A program made the position numbers and the translations under genes. From assembly GCF_949628265.1 (NCBI RefSeq), contig NC_088786.1, positions 32,695,681-32,759,680 of the forward strand: a stretch of DNA of 64,000 nucleotides. Reading direction: 5' to 3'. The notes below the pieces were generated by a model. That model searched no databases and was not told the origin of the DNA. It worked only from the letters and a program-made list of their open reading frames with translations. Shown here piece by piece: positions 48,001-59,091 of the stretch (its first letter is position 1; each line of letters starts with the position of its first letter). The stretch comes from Cloeon dipterum. Its lineage: Eukaryota > Arthropoda > Insecta > Ephemeroptera > Baetidae.

Positions 48001-50487
48001 TTAATCATTTAAATATTACTTTCAACTGAAAGGGCGGTATGGTGATGGTGATTTATGAAAATTAATAGTAAGTCAGTGCAACCAAAAGAAGAGCATATTA
48101 ACTCAAGCCAAGAGTCTCTTTCGAAGACGAGACTTTACCTCGCCAAAATTGGGTGGAACTTCCCAATCAAACTTTCTCTTCTTTGCCTTCTTCATGGCCT
48201 TCTTGGCAGCCCGTTCGGACTCGTTCTCAGAGTTCTCGACACTGTCAAAGCTCTGGACCTTGGAGGGTATTTTCATCACAGTGCGCTGCCCGCCGAAGGA
48301 TATTTTTATCACCGGGGTGGTTGTCCTGGGCGACTCTAGGCTGTCCACTAATTTGGACCGCTTGTGTCCTTCCTCTAAAATGCTCTCGTCCCAGAGGTCT
48401 TCCATGGACCCAACACTCCGTTTCTTGCGCAACACCATTTTATCACTTTCTTCGATGGCTAAAGGATCTTTGACATCCTCCTTTGAGAGAAAACATGACG
48501 GTCAGGTCAACGGTGTCAAGATAAAAAATAAATAAATAAAACAATACCTCTGAATCTCTCGTCGGGCTGATCCAGTAGTTTCCGACAATTTTTATTTTCC
48601 CTGCCTTCTTGCCATCTTCTGTGGAGGAATTACTGCAGCTGTCATTTTCTGGGGTTGGGCCGTTCAGAAGAACAAACTCGGGCTCTTTGAACGTGGCGCC
48701 CCGTTGATCCTCCTCGGCAGTGTTTCTTAAGCTTCTTCTAGTTGTTCTTGAATTACTAAATAGCGGAAAATGTAGTCAAATTACGAGAAAAAGGAGATGT
48801 AAGAAAACATTTCACATATTTTCCTGTAATGACTCTAACGACTTAAAATAAAATTTCTGTATCAAATTTTAAAATATTTCAACTCCATTCATCAGCAATT
48901 TGATTACGCACCTGGTCGGAGGTTCAGTTATTACGGGCATAGGTTTGGCGGGGTCTGCAGGGTTGCAGGTGCTTTTGCAATTGGCACAGAGGACTTTGCG
49001 CGGCCGCAGCCTGACGGTTAACTTTTTGTTTGGCTGGCGCTGCTTGTTGCCTTGGCCCTTCAGCGATTTGAAGTTTAAGGGAGGGTGCAGCTCACCGTTG
49101 TTCTGGAAGTAGGTGTGTCGGTGGACCACGTTGTTGACATGAGCTGCCTCCGCGCCTTCGCCTTCCAGGCTGACGACTGGAGGCGGCGGGGGCGGTGTTA
49201 GGAAGTCCTTTGGCGCTGTTATGCCGCACGGAAATTGCCTAAAATAAAATTAAACGGAATTGCAAGCTGTAACTTAGTAGATTCCACCTGTTTTTTTTAA
49301 ATATCCGCTCCCATTGATTTAATTTAAGGAAATAATCGATTGTAAATTAATTCTACCCATAAAATAATAACTATAAAAATTATATTTTATCTTGGGCTAT
49401 GAGGAAAAAAGGCATCCAAGCTACGCTCAATTTTATACCTAAAAATGGATCAACTGTAGGCACCTAAATTTAGTGCAAATAGGAAGATAACCCTGCGGTC
49501 ACTATTCTTGCACCTAGTTCGATAATGGTCTGGAGATAAAATTTTGCATCATTTATTAATTATAGAATTTAATGAGAATTCGGTGCATCTGCCACCACCT
49601 TCAGCCCCTATCCGCACCTGAGTGCCACCCTTTAATAAAAGGATCTTGTATAGCAAAAAATGCGAACACTCGCGTTAAAAAAGAAAATGCAGTTTTATGC
49701 CTTGATTTTAATTTTGAATAATTAATATTTAATCATTTAATTTCAACATCCAGCATGATAGTACCACCAAGAGTTTATTTCATAAAATAAAAATAGGCAT
49801 CAAGGTCTGGTGAGGTTGCACAAAGCCCCGCATTGTGCCTTTCCCACAATATACAATGCTATGTGAATACATAGAGGGCAAAATTGAAGCTGCATGCCCC
49901 GGTCGTTGCACTTCTAACAAAAATTTCTCAGAACTGGCAGAAGCAATTTTTAATTAGCCTATGTCATTAAAAAATAAGCCTAAACGCCGAAGTGAATCGG
50001 CCAATGAGTTCCAAATCTGAACCCTCAAAAGCGCGAGAAAAAGCGTTTATTAGCAAGAGGTCGTCGGAGCCGAGAGCAAATAACATGGCAGCTTATGGCG
50101 ACTTGGGAGCCTGGCTTTAGAGGCCAAAAAGTCACAGGAGCTATTTTGGCCGCTATTGCACCTACGAAGCTGAAAAATGTCTCGTTCACTAGAGAATTTT
50201 GTCCATAATCTTTTGATACGCAGAAACTGACCCTGTCGACGCGTAGGGGTGAGAAATCGACGGCAACAGGCAATCGCATTCTGGGCGCAAAACTAGGGAC
50301 GAGTGCTTAATTTCATGCATGGAATTTCCACTTACCTCTTGGTAGAGTCAAGCAGAGCCCCCTGATAAACTTTGCCCTGGTATCTAAAGGACACGACGAG
50401 AACATCATTAACAGCGTCTTCTACCTGCACAGCTATTTCTGAATTTTTTAAATTTCCTATCGAATCGCCTTCTATGACGTCCGCCAT
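45021..50487 (-). CDS. PWWP domain-containing protein 2 (PWWP2A/B-like)
   Basis: Seven exons (minus): 50487-50336, 49238-48912, 48755-48548, 48480-48139, 47404-46991, 45507-45373 and 45179-45021, 1737 nt, 578 aa. The N-terminal part (SEIAVQVEDAVNDVLVVSFR) matches the PWWP2 start; PPPPPP lies near residue 64. A possible zinc knuckle (VLCANCKSTCNP) follows basic KKLTVRLRPRK, and Lys/His-rich tracts (KKAMKKAKKRKFDWEVPPNF, GRRHKHKHLKKHKK) come later. The PWWP core VGDVVWGKIHGFPWWPGK spans about 464-481 and is completed across the intron by VISISISRKEDG, HAHVSWYGSHTSS and QLNPFIESFK. The tail RYNKKKRGPYKEAIRQATNE matches vertebrate PWWP2A. Family role: chromatin reader binding H2A.Z nucleosomes and H3K36-methylated chromatin and recruiting NuRD-type deacetylase. 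It is divergently paired with Sfxn2. Confidence 0.92.
49239..50335. other. First coding intron of the PWWP2-like gene
   Basis: 1097-bp phase-2 intron, AT-rich over its 3' two thirds. No nested gene or recognised repeat; a short minus frame at 50279-50025 is not conserved. Confidence 0.5.
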
Positions 50488-50806
50488 ATTGGTAGAGTAT
50501 TCTCACAGACAGAGTTGTAGGCCCTCAGCGAGCATTCCACTGATAACGGAGTGCCCTCAGCGATCATGTTGATTTTTCAGCCAATGAACACACTTCATCT
50601 GGAGCGCTAAATTCTAATGAACCAATAGGAATAATGAATGTGAAAGATTTCGGGAGTAGCTTCAGCTGCGGCTAACACTGTCAAAAATTAACTTTAATTA
50701 CGGTCTCTGCGGTCTTCGCGACCGACATCGACTAATTTACTGACTCGACGTTAGCTGTTAAAGGTACATATTCGCCAGGAGAAAGTATAAATTATTTTTT
50801 TCTAAA
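50488..50806. promoter_or_regulatory. Bidirectional promoter region, PWWP2-like gene / Sfxn2
   Basis: Only 319 bp separate the two divergent start codons. The interval has two CCAAT boxes on the plus strand (50581-50585, 50622-50626) and a near-perfect 15-bp direct repeat, GCCCTCAGCGAGCAT (50521-50535) and GCCCTCAGCGATCAT (50553-50567), offset by 32 bp. Both 5' UTRs and core promoters must lie here unless distal first exons exist. Shared regulation is inferred from the distance. Confidence 0.55.
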
Positions 50807-52191
50807 ATGACCATCGGAGCTCGAATGGACTTGGACAAGCCGCTTTTTGACCAAACCTCATTCATCGGGCGTCTGAAGCACTTTTTCTGGGTGACAGATC
50901 CCCGTACGTGCGTGTGTTCAGAGGAATCTTTGGACAACGCCAAGAATTTAATAGTCTCTTACAGGTTCGATTTTGCTTAATTTTTTGTTACTGGTTTATG
51001 ACAAAATCTCTTTTTACAACTTTGCAGGAAGGGAAATGAGCCTGAAGGAACGACCCAGGAACAAATTATTTTTGCGCGAAAACTGTATGAGAGTGCATTT
51101 CACCCAGACACAGGTGACAAGCAAAATGTTTTCGGACGGATGTCATTCCAGGTGCCAGGTGGCATGGCCATCACAGGGTTTATGCTTCAATTCTACCGGT
51201 AAATAAAAAAATAATCTTACTTCATACACGACTAAAGCTTCTTTAACTTAATTTAAACAGGACTGTTCCTGCTGTTGTATTTTGGCAGTGGGTGAATCAG
51301 AGCTTCAACGCACTCGTAAATTACACAAACAGAAATGCGAAATCTCCGTTGACAACCACTCAATTAGGTGTTGCCTATGTTTCTGCGACCACTTCAGCTC
51401 TGGTAACCGCGATCGGTTTTCGCTCATTCTTGGAAAAACGGGCTGGAACCTTGCTGCAGGTACTCAATTTGTTGGGTCCACGAAGAATGAGTGCAAATTT
51501 CAGTTTTGTTCCAGCGATACGTCCCGTTCGCAGCAGTTGCTGCCGCCAACTGCGTCAATATTCCGCTAATGCGCCAGAATGAGCTAGTCGACGGAGTTGA
51601 CATTTACGATGAGAATGGGAATCTTGTTGGCCAGTCAAGGGTATAATTATTTTTCATTAAACAGCAAAGAGCGGTGGAGTAAAATAAAAATATGCTCAGG
51701 TTGCTGCAGCGAAAGGAATATCTCAGGTTGTCTTTTCAAGGATTGCAATGGCGGCACCAGGGATGAGTAAGTCGCGCCAAATAATAATTAACATAATTTG
51801 ATCCATATATTATTTCCAGCCATCCTGCCAATTGTGATGGAGAGGCTGGAGAAGCGCGCCTGGATGCAAAGGATAACTGTGCTTCATGCTCCTCTGCAGG
51901 TCTTGCTGGTGGGATGTTTGTAAGCTCTTCTAACTGTTGTTTTTCGTCAATTGCTTATGGTTTGTTTTTCTTGCAGCTTAACGTTCATGGTGCCAACAGC
52001 GTGTGCCCTGTTCCCTCAAAGATGGTAAGGGATTTATCACTTTCTCGTGTAATGACTAATACAGAAATTTGGTCCCTAGTTCTATTAAAACATCAACAAT
52101 TGAGCGATTTGAGTCTGACAGCTTCAAGAAGATTCAGCTAAACTGCAATGGACAGACTCCCAGTGTTGTTTATTTCAATAAGGGTCTCTAA
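50807..52191 (+). CDS. Sfxn2: Sideroflexin-2
   Basis: Eight exons: 50807-50964, 51028-51198, 51261-51459, 51515-51640, 51700-51766, 51820-51919, 51977-52024 and 52080-52191, 981 nt, 326 aa, the normal family length. Signature stretches, in order: [111 protein letters not shown], and the C-terminal [28 protein letters not shown] and [10 protein letters not shown] place it with SFXN2 rather than SFXN1/3. Family role: multi-pass inner mitochondrial membrane carrier; SFXN1 imports serine for one-carbon metabolism, and SFXN2 is tied to iron and haem homeostasis. Convergent with PEX13, stop codons 326 bp apart. Confidence 0.96.
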
Positions 52192-52517
52192 AATGCAATT
52201 AACTCAAAAGGATGGTAACCTCAAACGATGTAATCTCTACCTCTGTTCCTATTGTTTTGCACCCTTTGGATTAATGTAGGCTAATTTTGTTATCCTGTTT
52301 TGAGATAATAACGTGATACGTGTCTAGCGATAAACTGCACAAAAGCGACAATAAATAAATTGGGTAAAATGCTTTATCCGCAAAGTTGTGGGTGTTAGAG
52401 ATAAATTAAACAGTGTTTGCTTCCATATAAAACCTTAGATATAATCAACTTAAAAAATTCAATGAGCACAGGAATGATACTAACGAAATGAATTAATAAC
52501 AGCCAATGCAAAAATAA

Positions 52518-55500
52518 CTAGACCGTAACGCTCTCTTCTGGCATATTTATCACTTCAGGTTCTGAAGTGTCTGACAGCTCATTCTGCTCTTCTATCAGTT
52601 TCTCCACAGGGCTGAAGTTAGGAGCTGACGAGGTTGAAGGCTGTGGTTCTTCTTTGATAACTGGCATTTCGCCCGTACTGGCTTGTGCGCTCGGCTTTTT
52701 GGCTTCTGAAACGTAAATAAGCTCTACTAATTAATAATTTTGAGAAACGGGTTTATTGCTAGATTGGCAGGTGTACGAAACTCAACTGCGCTTCAAATAT
52801 GAAGAGGTGACAACAGCTTGATAAACAATATTCATGAATTTAAATGTAAATTAGCTTCAGTATGTTATGCATGAAGTGCACTAAAATGGTTTAGTCAGTA
52901 TGAATAAGACACCAGAGCAGCTTGGAGGAGGTAGTGCAAGCGTGGGCAGCACCAGACTGCTCGGCAACCGCTTATTCTATCTGGAATTCACAATGCAAAA
53001 AAGAGCCTCTGCATCTTTTTTTTCAGGCAAATCCACGCTATCCACCTTCATTGTGACCGGTGCTTACTTTCTTATCATTTTGCTTGCCTCAGGGAATAAC
53101 GAATTGAACCCTGGTACTGACGGCGCGCTTCAGGAAAATTGCTGGAAACGCAACTGACTGCGAAACTGAATGTCGCCAACGAACACATCAGCAATTAGGG
53201 TAAAAAGGCACTCTGTACCTTAGTTCAACGCAAACTTAAAAAAATAAATAAAAGAACAGTAGTAGATACTGAACCAATGTCTGACCTCTCTTTTAACAAT
53301 TATGTTCATATTTGCATTTATATTTTATGGATATGGCAAATTATGGGACAAAACATCCCTGCAGAACATTTGAAACTAATATCAGACACAAAATACTCAC
53401 TGCAATAAAGGGTTTTGAAGTGATTAGATGGAACAAGTCCAATGGGGCTCGGCCCGTTGATGACGCCCCCAGACGCCTCTCCAATTTTTCTGCCAATTAG
53501 CCAGCCGTCAGCGTGGTACGGCTGCTTGTCCTGTGGAGCCATGGCGATCACATCTCCGACGTTGAAGCTCAACTCATCGGCACCAGCGGCGTGGTAACTG
53601 TAAGTGGCCTTGCCAATCATGCACGGGGCTTTGCCCTGCATCCACGGCTCATTAGAGCCCCCTGAAAGGAGACCATCATTAATTGCTGTGTTTTCAGTTC
53701 TATAGATGGCAATATGCTAAATGGATTGCTCAAGTTTTAATAAGGTGAAATTAAATTTTGGCATTATTTGAAAGCAGGATTTATAAAATTCCGCATTTTA
53801 CACAACACTATTGCAAAGGAAAATTGCAATATTTTGGATCACAAATGTTGCGCAACCGAAAAAATTGGGGAAAATCACACCTCTCAATCGTCTTTCCATA
53901 TTTCTTATATGTTTTCTAGGCAGAGGACTCTGAGAAATAGAGGTAATCGGTGACCAAAACAGGGGTCAGAATAATTCTACTCAATCGCTGCCTGTGGGTG
54001 ATTGTCAGTAGTTAAAATTTCATGACCAGCTTACTTCTCAATCAGTCCATGCAAATTACATCTTTTTAAATGTAAAACGCATTTTTGAGGAGTCACCGAT
54101 ACATGCGAGGTGCCTCAAATTTGTGATATTTCGATTATTTGAAAAAAACCAATGTTAATAGCACCAAATTCTCAAAATATTAATCAATATTAATTTAAAT
54201 ATGATTTTTTGACGCAAAATAAATGACATTTTGGCGCTTAAAAACAGCAGCACATATTAGAGTCTTGCAAAATTGGAAAACTCTGCTTCAAAGCATAGAT
54301 AAATAATAGATTTTGATTTAGGATCAACACAAGAGAAGTATTTTGATAATCTTCCCACAAATTTCACGCATAGTTTTAATAAAACGTTTCTTACCTGGTG
54401 CATTTTCCGCATCTGGAATGTTGCTGAGTACTGACCGCACCAGCTTCCAAATGAGGTAGGGTCCACCCATCACAAGACTCATGAACATCACGATAGGCCA
54501 GGCGGAGCTCTTTCTCGCTTCCTGGTCAGCAGTTGCGCCAATTGCGGCCAGACCAGAGTCAACCTTGGCCTCAGCCCAAATTTTTTCAGACCCTCCAGCC
54601 TTTCTCAGTCCTAGACACAAAATTATTATAATGATTTTTGTTTAACTGAAATAAAAAACTCTAACCTAGCAACTCTAGAAGTTTGTGGTAGGCCCAACGC
54701 ACTGCCCTGAAGATGGTAAGAGCCGAGAAGACCTGAGCCAGCATGCCTCGCATGCGGCCAAAATTGTCGGCGACGCCAAGCACAGCCCGGAAAGAGCTGT
54801 GAATTGCGTAGAATGTCGACTCGAGCATCATGCTGACAGAGCCAAAGGCGTGCACCATCGATTCCAGGGATTCAAAGGCAGGTCTCGAATTCTCTTCAGC
54901 CATTCTGATAAAGCTACAAAAAAAATTAAAAAACATACATAAACAAAATTAACTAAATAACTTTATTGATTTTTTTAACTTTGCTCTCAGAGCTTGAAGA
55001 CTATTATGCAGTTTTTAAAAACTATTAATACCTTTTTTATTAGCATGACATTTTTATTTCTAATTTATACCCGCTGTCAGCTGCCTGCTGGCCATAAGGC
55101 ATTTGTCCATAAGGCGAGTAGTTTGCTCTGCCGTAGCCCATCATTCCATAACTAGAATAGGGAGAGCCGTACGAGCTGTAGCCTCCCATCCCTAGAGAGC
55201 TGTAACCACCATAGCCGCCTCCATATCCATAGGAAGACCTCATTCCATAAGGCGAGTATGTAGGACTGTTGTACCCTTGATAAGAAAAATCAAAGCTTAA
55301 TAACTTTCTACACGCCGTTGAACAATTATATAATTTGGCTGCCATTGGCACTTAAGTGTGAATCCTTTCTACGGATTTATGTGCTGTGAGTTTCTTACCA
55401 TATGAGTTCATTCCATAGGACTGTCCGAGAGTTCCTGCAGGCAGAGTGGATCCTGGTGGCCTTGGGGGAGCTCTCGGAATACTTGTTTGTGGGGTGGAAT

Positions 55501-55738
55501 TGTTGGAGGTGAACATTGTTTTATCACTGGCGTACGTCGATCGAGGAAAGACACTGCAGAGTCATCACAAGTCAGTAAAAAAATGATTGTTCGAAATTGA
55601 TGTGCCTCGAGGGCAGGGAGACAAAGAGTTAGTATTGTACCTGGAAGTCTGCGGAGACGAGAATGACGAGGTATTTTGCTGCTGCTGCAGCCGAAAGTTG
55701 TTTCTCGACGCCTCCCACGGTTTCGGCGGCGCCGACAT
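52518..55738 (-). CDS. Pex13: Peroxisomal membrane protein PEX13
   Basis: Seven exons (minus): 55738-55641, 55553-55399, 55275-55071, 54904-54666, 54610-54395, 53661-53401 and 52705-52518, 1362 nt, 453 aa. It starts MSAPPKPWEASRNNFRLQQQ, the conserved PKPWE opening. Residues about 85-153 form a Tyr/Gly-rich tract (SSYGYGGGYGGYSSLGMGGY) as in other PEX13 proteins. Then come the amphipathic/membrane part (ESMVHAFGSVSMMLESTFYA, VFSALTIFRAVRWAYH), the segment WPIVMFMSLVMGGPYLIWKL, and an SH3 domain (CMIGKATYSYHAAGADELSF, VGDVIAMAP, DGWLIGRKIGE, IGLVPSNHF). The C-terminal tail is acidic. Family role: with PEX14 it docks cargo-loaded PEX5 at the peroxisome; the YG-rich part is reported to build a selective import phase. 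The SH3 tryptophan (DGW) and the PSNHF end are intact. Confidence 0.96.
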
Positions 55739-56139
55739 GATCGTTCAGTTGCTTTTTCAGGTCGGAGGAGAAGTGTTCAAATTGTTGCTGCCATCGGTGC
55801 GAAGCAATCTCGCTGAAATTATTTAGATTTCGGCCTTGGTGCCGAAGTTCATCTGCGCTTTCTCCCAGAAAAACAAAACTGATTTGATCGAATTGCTCCG
55901 CCTACTAAAAAGGCACTGCAACCAACGTGAACGTGACGCTCGTTAAGTTGGCAGTGCGGCGCGAAAGTAATGGCAAAACGCTTTCTTTTTCTGACCAACA
56001 GGCTACTAAGAGGGGGAATGGGGGGTTATTAAAGTGGAATGATACTGGGCAACAATATTGAAAATTATTTAAATTGTTGGATGCCTTAAACAATTGACCG
56101 ATAAACAATTTGTTCAACAATTTGCAATAATAAAAAAAG

Positions 56140-56385
56140 ACGTTCCTACAGTAAAAATTCAAATTTTGCCAATATTCTCCAAAATTTACAGTGCTCGAAC
56201 ATATTTTCTTGGCATATTCCGATTCCTCTCGTCGAGATCTGTCCAACGGTGTATGCCACTTATTGGGGAAACTCTTGCTTTTGAAATTAAATCGGATTTC
56301 AAGTTAGGAGACAGCCATTACCATTTGAAAAGCACGGTAACTTTCAAGCCAATTTTCTCAAAAAAATACAGCGCTCCTTAGGTCA
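56140..56385 (+). repeat. Dispersed repeat family C, copy 2
   Basis: Central block CCTCTCGTCGAGATCTGTCC then AACGGTGTA (56225-56253) matches 30426-30454. It is bracketed by a direct repeat, ATTCTCCAAAATTTACAGTG (from 56173) and ATTTTCTCAAAAAAATACAG (from 56352), about 179 bp apart. The 95-residue frame 56094-56381 runs through it and shows the repeat as FSKIYSA / FSKKYSA; it is not considered a gene. Confidence 0.6.
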
Positions 56386-57275
56386 ATTTAGACTTTAACT
56401 GAATCCTAAGGGATGAGTTTATGCAATAGCAACAAGCATTTTCCAGGCTTTTCCAGCATCATTCCTATTTAAAGTTAATAAATTAATTATTAGACCATGC
56501 AAATTTTTGAACCACTGGTACAAAAGGGAAATTGAAGATGTCAAAATAATTTTACAAGTTCTAGGGTATATTTATATGTAGCATTATCATAATAATGATT
56601 GACTGATTGTGAGCGTAAAAGCAATTTTATCTTACATTGGTCGCTCTGCATCAATAAACAAAAAAGCGAATTTCGTAGTTCAAATTAATGAACTGAATTC
56701 TGAATTCTTCCACTAGTTGGTTTACAAGACGAAAAAGTTTCAGCTGTTAAAGACCATAATTATATAGGATGATGGAATTGATGGATGATCGATTAAACTA
56801 ATATAAGGAGTTGAGGATAAAAACAAACTCTAAATAATATTTATGAATATTTTATTGCGTTCCTATATGTAGTAGCAACAAATAATGCACAACGAAAATA
56901 TCACAAAAATCTTTTTTCTTCTGTGTGTTTAGTAAACACCAAAAAAATGCACACATATGGCATGTAATTTATAATATATCTTTTATTAACAACTTTGTTA
57001 TTGATATTTTTCCATACATATCATATAATATATCTCGAAATGTTCATAATTAACAAACCAATATCATGTCTCAAACTTTATTGTAATTTTCTATTTGTTT
57101 TGGGCTATATGATTTTAAATATTCTGCGCGTGTGTATGTTTCCATAATACATATTATTTTCTTTTTAATACAATGCACGGTTTTAAACGCAAAAACAATG
57201 GAGGAAGGTAAACAATACAAAGCTCGCTTTTTACGTCTCAGCTGATATTCATATTTCATCATGGGTGTCGAGTAT

Positions 57276-57276
<1 letters not shown>

Positions 57277-57310
<34 letters not shown>
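57277..57310 (+). repeat. (GT)17 microsatellite
   Basis: Seventeen uninterrupted GT dinucleotides, followed by GAGTGTGTAG. The open frame containing a His/Thr repeat on the other strand is an artefact of this run. Confidence 0.95.
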
Positions 57311-57313
<3 letters not shown>

Positions 57314-59091
57314 TGTGTAGTCAAAAATGGCAATGTAACATGCAGTCATGCAACTTCCAGCAATTTTTGATTAGCTCAGAGCCCGAATGGAGTTGTCTCA
57401 TTATATAATCAGTTGCATTTTCAGCTATTATCAATTTTTCAGCGCTCTTATCGTTTCTCGCAATCGATATTATTTACGGAGGGTCAGATTGGTACAAAAA
57501 CGTGTGCGTGTTGCCTGTGTGAGTCGCCTTTTAAAAATGTATTAAGTAGTCTACCTCTGAATTGGCCGACGACGTTTTCTCTGGTGCGTTTATCAGCAAT
57601 TATTTGGTGTTGCCATTTTCCTTATTGCAATATTAAAACCAAAGATGTTGAAAATAAAACGAGACCGAAAGAAAGATACACACTTCGTACAGGCAAAATT
57701 GGAGATTTGAAATTGTTAGTTTAGTCGAGATGGTTATAAGCACTATACATTTGAGATTGGTTAATACTCGTCTTGATTTAATTTTGTAGCATGCAGGTAG
57801 CAATTCTTTTGAATAAAACGCCGCTGAGATGGCGGGGTTGTGAAAAAATTTGGCATTTTTCGAAATGAAGATTGACTTGGAAGCCTTAAAAAATTTACAC
57901 ACATCACGCGAGGGTGAAGAAACCTTTTTTACTAGTCTATAATGCTAATTCTCTCGATATTTTCTTTACTATTAGCACCATTGAAATCAAGTTTATGCGC
58001 GAATATTATCAAACTTACTTTGCGTTCAGGATTCAAAGAATTCAATTTTCATTAGCGCGTCTCACTGCTCTCAAGACTGATGGCATTTTTTGATGCATCA
58101 GTTGGCAGGACTTGAAGGCTGGCGGACACGCTCAAGGAAAATAGAATTGATTTGAACTCTGCGCTTCCCAATTTTATTCTCAGCGCAACTCGTATTACCA
58201 GAGAAAATCACACAGAATTGATGACGAAGAGAAATGTATCTACGTGTACCTTTTTCACTCATGAGTTTAATATAACATGCAAGGTGAGCTATTTATATTA
58301 TTTAATTTTTGAGTAGGTGCGTAAAAAGCTTAAATTTCGAACATTTATTAAGAGTTGAAAGTCGTTTCGTTTAATTTCATAGTATTTAGGGGTCACTCAA
58401 TGTATTATTTAAAAGGAATTCTCATTTTCTGGTAATTGCAATTTACATTTCACATGAAAGCTCTGCTGGTTGTAGAAATCTTTGCTTAACAAACGGCCAA
58501 TAAGACGCACATATTAAGAAAGACCTAGGCTGAATTGCGAACCAAGCCAAAAGAAGGCAAAAAACTATATGCATTAAACAGTGAAAATTTGAGCGATAAG
58601 TGCACATCACTGCTTCAAAGTTTATTGAAACCTGGCCTTCCATAATTGGAAGCCGCTTTCCCGTTTAAAATCGAATTTTAAAAATTAATTCCAAGGTTTT
58701 CATGGTAGGCTCTCGTCTCAATTTTGTGCAAGAGACTCGTCAAATTCAGCAATAATAGGTTGTCAGCCTACCACCCTGATATGGTGATTTCTGCGTAAAA
58801 TGCTCTCCACAATGCAGATTTTTTTGTCGATTCGGAGTGACAGAGATAAAACACATCGCCGTTCAATATATATGTACAATCAAGTGGCAGCTTATAGTGG
58901 GTGTGTGAGGTTGTATTAGCCTAAAACTCGCGCCAAAGAGGGGTATTTTTTTATAATATCGAAAGATTTCGTTTGAGTAAATATATATAGAAGAGGGCTA
59001 CATGGCTACGCAACATATTTTCATCACATTAGAGGATTAAATACCTTAGACGCTCAACTCAAACTCAATTTTTCATATTTCTTTCTCGAAT

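Larger units (their letters stand above)
55739..59091. other. Region between Pex13 and calbindin
   Basis: 3.35 kb with no coding gene recognised. Contains the Pex13 promoter (near 55.75-55.95 kb), family C repeat copy 2 (56140-56385), a GT microsatellite (57277-57310) and AT-rich sequence that presumably includes a long 3' UTR of the calbindin gene. Confidence 0.5.

Noticed and set aside
54685-54942. Open frame antisense to PEX13 exon 4
   Set aside because: Shadow of the real minus-strand exon, whose protein is clearly conserved.
56094-56381. 95-residue frame with repeated FSK.YSA
   Set aside because: The internal repeat is explained by the family C DNA repeat shared with 30340-30570, where the frame is broken.
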